From Azohydromonas lata NBRC 102462 (GTDB taxonomy: Bacteria; Pseudomonadota; Gammaproteobacteria; Burkholderiales; Burkholderiaceae_C), in contig CAMCTE010000001.1 of assembly GCA_945878385.1 (NCBI GenBank), forward strand, positions 1 to 49,716: DNA of 49,716 nucleotides. The letters run 5' to 3'. The notes beneath the pieces were generated by a model. That model saw only the letters and a list, made by a program, of their open reading frames with translations, ran no database searches and was not told where the DNA came from. A program made the translations under genes and the position numbers. Positions 47,323-49,716 of this stretch are shown here, one piece after another; within the stretch, counting starts at the first letter, position 1, and each line of letters begins with the position of its first letter.

Positions 47323-48207
47323 TCAATCCCGCCCGCCTGGCGCGGCGAACAGGCCGCCCGGGCGGAACACGAGGAACACGAACAGCATCAGCATCACATA
47401 GATGTCGCGTTCGCTCACGCCGCGCAGGAACTGGAAGAGGTTTTCCATGCCGCCCACGATCAGGCCGGCCACGATGGCCCCCGGGATGCTGCCCAGGCCA
47501 CCAATCACCGTGACGACCAGGCCCTTGACCGTCAGGGGCAGGGTCATCAACGGCGAGAGCACGCCAATGGCCGCGCCGGCCATGGCGCCAGCGGTGCCTC
47601 CCAGCAGCCCCGCGATGATGAAGGTGCTGGCGTTGGTGCTGTTCACCCCCATGCCGCACAGTTGAGCGGCCACCGGCTGCTGCGCCACTGCCCGCGTGGC
47701 CAGGCCCAGGCGCGTGCGCTTGAGCAACTGCATCAGCGCCACCATGGCCAGGCAGCCCAGGCCGAACACGAAGATCAAATCACCGCGCAGGAAGAACTGT
47801 CCGATTTCGAAGTTCGAACTGGCGAACAGGGCCGGGTAGTTCTGCGGCATGCCGTAGGTCAGGTGCGAAATCAATTCCTCGATGGCCAGCAGCATGCCCA
47901 CGGTGGACATCAGCGTGGCCAGTGGGTTGTTCAAGGGGATGAAGCGAAAACAGATCAGATAGACCAGCCAACCCAACACCCCACCGGCCAGGGCGGCGAA
48001 GGCATAGACCAGTGGAGTGGGCAAGGCGGTGACCACGATCAGGGAAAGGTAGGCCGCACCGATGGAGGCGGCGGCGTACGACAGGTTGATCTTGTGCATC
48101 ACGCCGAAGATGAGCGTGAAGCCAATTCCGATGAGCGAGTAGGTGGTGCCGAACAGCACGCCGTCGATCACCGACTGGGAAAGGTCCAGCAGGTCGAGAA
48201 GATCCAT
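47323..48207 (-). CDS. livH: Branched-chain amino acid-type ABC transporter permease LivH (first set)
   Basis: This 294-residue permease has about eight transmembrane helices. It begins LLDLSQSVIDGVLFGTTYSLIGIGFTLIFGVMHKINLSYAA, which is a standard LivH start. The coupling loop RTRLGLATRAVAQQPVAAQLCGM and the C-terminal GLGSIPGAIVAGLIVGGMENL are conserved. It lies 79 nt after the binding-protein gene, separated by a strong hairpin. It forms the inner-membrane channel with the adjacent LivM. Confidence 0.92.
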   Translation of the reverse strand: MDLLDLLDLSQSVIDGVLFGTTYSLIGIGFTLIFGVMHKINLSYAAASIGAAYLSLIVVTALPTPLVYAFAALAGGVLGWLVYLICFRFIPLNNPLATLMSTVGMLLAIEELISHLTYGMPQNYPALFASSNFEIGQFFLRGDLIFVFGLGCLAMVALMQLLKRTRLGLATRAVAQQPVAAQLCGMGVNSTNASTFIIAGLLGGTAGAMAGAAIGVLSPLMTLPLTVKGLVVTVIGGLGSIPGAIVAGLIVGGMENLFQFLRGVSERDIYVMLMLFVFLVFRPGGLFAAPGGRD

Positions 48208-48242
48208 CGCCTAGCCCGTAGGGTGGGTTGATGCGGTGCCTT

Positions 48243-48272
48243 TTGGCGCGCGGGGGAGTGCCCGCGCGCCAA
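48243..48272 (-). other. 12-bp stem-loop between the binding-protein gene and livH
   Basis: TTGGCGCGCGGG (48243-48254) pairs perfectly with CCCGCGCGCCAA (48261-48272) around a 6-nt loop. In the direction of transcription it begins 14 nt after the binding-protein stop and is followed by AAAAGG rather than U. It therefore looks like an intra-operon mRNA-stabilising or attenuating hairpin that lets the binding protein be made in excess, rather than a full terminator. Confidence 0.6.
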
Positions 48273-48286
48273 GGGCCTGAAGGCGT

Positions 48287-49495
48287 TTACTGGGCCGGCG
48301 TGTGCGCCACCGTCCAGTTGCCACCCTTGGCCTGCACGAACAGGAAAGGCTTGATGGCCTCACGGTCGGCCGTGCGGCCCACCTTGCCCAACAGGCCCTG
48401 CGTTTCCTTGATCGTGGCCAGCGCCTGGCGCATCTTCTGGCGGTCCGCCGCCACCGTGTCAGGGCGGCCCATGATCTTCTGCTGCTCGATGATGTCCTTG
48501 AGCGTGAAGACATTCTCGAAGGCCGCGGCGCTGTGCAGGTCCATGTTGTACTTGGCGTTGATGGCCTGAACCGCTGCTGCGGCGTCGCGCGCTTCTTTGG
48601 TCACCGGTGCGAAGCTGGTGGGGATCGTCAGGCCTTCGGCCTGCGCGCCACAGCCCTGCAGCGTTTCCATGCTGGACGACGAAGTGAGTCCGATCAGCAT
48701 CTTGGGCTTCACATTCTGACGCGCCATTTCCTTGAGCACGCCGCAGGTGGTGAAGGGGTGGGCCGAGATGGCCACCACATCGGCGCCCGCGCGCTTCATT
48801 TCACGCACCTGGTTGGAGAAGTTGGTGTCGTTGAGCAGCCACTCGGCCTGGCCCTTGACTTCCAACCCGTTGTTGCCGGCGTGGGTCTTGATCACATTGA
48901 AGGTGGCGTTGCTGTGCGCGAAGTCTTTTTCCACGCCACCGTAGAAGGTCTTGAGGTCAGGGCGTGAAGCCTTGATCCACTCGAACACCGCCTTGTACAT
49001 GTTCGTTTCGCTGGGCACATTGCGGAACGACCATTCGGAGATCGAAGCCAGCCCGCCCTTGGCCGCCACATCGGTGTAAATGGGGAACTGGATGCCCGAA
49101 TCCGATGCGTCACCGGCCTTCTTCTGCAGGATGCCGAACACCGGCTCGGCCACATTCGAGCAGCTCGGGCCAATGGCCACGAACGCGTCTTGCTGCGCGG
49201 CGATGCGGCGCAGCGCGTTGATGCCCTCTTCCGGCGTGCAGCGGTCGTCAAGGTATTCCACCACCAGGCGGGCCTTGCTGCCGTCGCCCAGCGTGACGCC
49301 GCCGGCCCGGTTGATCATGGCGGCCGCGGCCTGCATGGCGGCTTCACTTTGCTGACCGAAGATGCCCACGACGCCGCTCTTGGCGCCAAAGCCGTAGATC
49401 TTGATCGTCTTGTCCTGCGCGGCGGCGGTGCCGGCGAAGGTCAAGGTGGCGGCAGCGGCCAGTGCCGTGCCCAGGAATCGTGCGGTGCGTGTCAT
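48287..49495 (-). CDS. ABC transporter substrate-binding protein, LivK-like
   Basis: This 402-residue periplasmic protein has a signal peptide (TARFLGTALAAAATLTFAGTAAAQ) and a Peripla_BP_6 type-I fold. It binds the ligand for the downstream permeases. IKIYGFGAKSGVVGIFGQQSEAAMQAAAAMINRAGG matches the family N-lobe, and the central GPSCSNVAEPVFGILQ contributes the carboxylate/amino site in LivK relatives. The ligand may be a branched-chain amino acid, an amide or an aromatic acid; sequence alone does not decide. ATG 49495 has GGAGA 5 nt upstream. It is the first gene of the operon. Confidence 0.88.
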   Translation of the reverse strand: MTRTARFLGTALAAAATLTFAGTAAAQDKTIKIYGFGAKSGVVGIFGQQSEAAMQAAAAMINRAGGVTLGDGSKARLVVEYLDDRCTPEEGINALRRIAAQQDAFVAIGPSCSNVAEPVFGILQKKAGDASDSGIQFPIYTDVAAKGGLASISEWSFRNVPSETNMYKAVFEWIKASRPDLKTFYGGVEKDFAHSNATFNVIKTHAGNNGLEVKGQAEWLLNDTNFSNQVREMKRAGADVVAISAHPFTTCGVLKEMARQNVKPKMLIGLTSSSSMETLQGCGAQAEGLTIPTSFAPVTKEARDAAAAVQAINAKYNMDLHSAAAFENVFTLKDIIEQQKIMGRPDTVAADRQKMRQALATIKETQGLLGKVGRTADREAIKPFLFVQAKGGNWTVAHTPAQ

Positions 49496-49572
49496 GCCTG
49501 TCTCCAATGGTGTTTGACGGATGTCGCGGGTTATCCCGATGTAGACGATGGGTGGCCTGTTCTGCGCAGGCC

Positions 49573-49615
49573 TGTGCAACCTATTGTGCAAGCTCAACTG
49601 TGACCAGATGCACAA
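49573..49615. promoter_or_regulatory. TGTGCA-type repeats upstream of the liv operon (candidate operators)
   Basis: Three copies of a 7-bp element occur within 43 bp: TGTGCAA at 49573-49579, TGTGCAA at 49585-49591 (direct, 12 bp apart) and TGCACAA at 49609-49615 (inverted). They lie about 80-120 bp before the binding-protein start, in a 221-bp region without a gene. Repeated elements at one-turn spacing suggest a regulator site; no regulator gene is in view. Confidence 0.4.
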
Positions 49616-49716
49616 GCCCTGGCTATTCCAATGGTGGCAATGCAGTGTTAAGGCCACCGCAACAAGTGACTTGTCGCCCAAGCAAGATAGGTTTCGCGCA
49701 AAAGCAATTCCTTTGC

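Overview
This 49.7 kb window is a GC-rich chromosomal segment that spans the replication-origin region of a betaproteobacterium. The order rpmH-rnpA-yidD-yidC-mnmE leftward and dnaA-dnaN-gyrB rightward is the classical bacterial origin neighbourhood. The kdsD-kdsC-lptC-lptA-lptB-rpoN cluster, the protein signatures and the several liv-type uptake genes suggest Burkholderiales (Comamonadaceae/Sphaerotilaceae-like). That placement is an inference from gene content; no rRNA is present to confirm it.

Layout. Positions 100-4570 (+): a compact run of acyl-CoA ligase, MTA/SAH nucleosidase, RsmE and an MFS transporter. Positions 4576-5986 (-): an Ogt-type DNA repair methyltransferase followed directly by a RelE-like toxin and a helix-turn-helix antitoxin. 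Positions 6072-13185 (-): a DUF2306 membrane protein, a THUMP rRNA methyltransferase, sigma-54, and the Lpt/Kds genes for Kdo synthesis and LPS export. Positions 13291-21564 (mostly +): a CPA2/Kef-type antiporter, a large TonB-dependent receptor, a fumarylacetoacetate-hydrolase family enzyme and an argininosuccinate-lyase-like protein that carries a Sec signal peptide. A small DUF3297 gene lies among them on the minus strand.

Positions 21592-25838 (-): mnmE, yidC, yidD, rnpA and rpmH (L34, too short for most ORF finders). Positions 25839-31552: candidate oriC sequence with perfect DnaA boxes, then dnaA, dnaN and gyrB (+). A strong intrinsic terminator separates dnaN from gyrB. Transcription diverges from about 25.9 kb, as expected for an origin.

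Positions 31604-42255: an accessory and metabolic section with an intradiol (hydroxyquinol-like) dioxygenase, an SMR exporter, an RND efflux adaptor/pump pair, a CitE-like lyase, an aldehyde dehydrogenase with a divergent LysR regulator, a GST and an SDR. Positions 42306-49495 (-): a branched-chain-amino-acid-type (HAAT) ABC transporter operon with one binding protein, one pair of ATPases and two different LivH/LivM permease pairs. It is followed by a small secreted FixH/YtkA-like protein and may run on into the SDR and GST.

The most unusual items are the exported lyase with altered substrate-site residues and its structured upstream neighbourhood, the RnpA insertion that carries a perfect DnaA box, the in-frame junction between ogt and a toxin-antitoxin pair, the 12-bp tandem repeats in the yidD tail, and the double-permease liv operon. 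I see no tRNA, rRNA, CRISPR array, insertion sequence or prophage. No stretch longer than about 230 bases lacks a gene.
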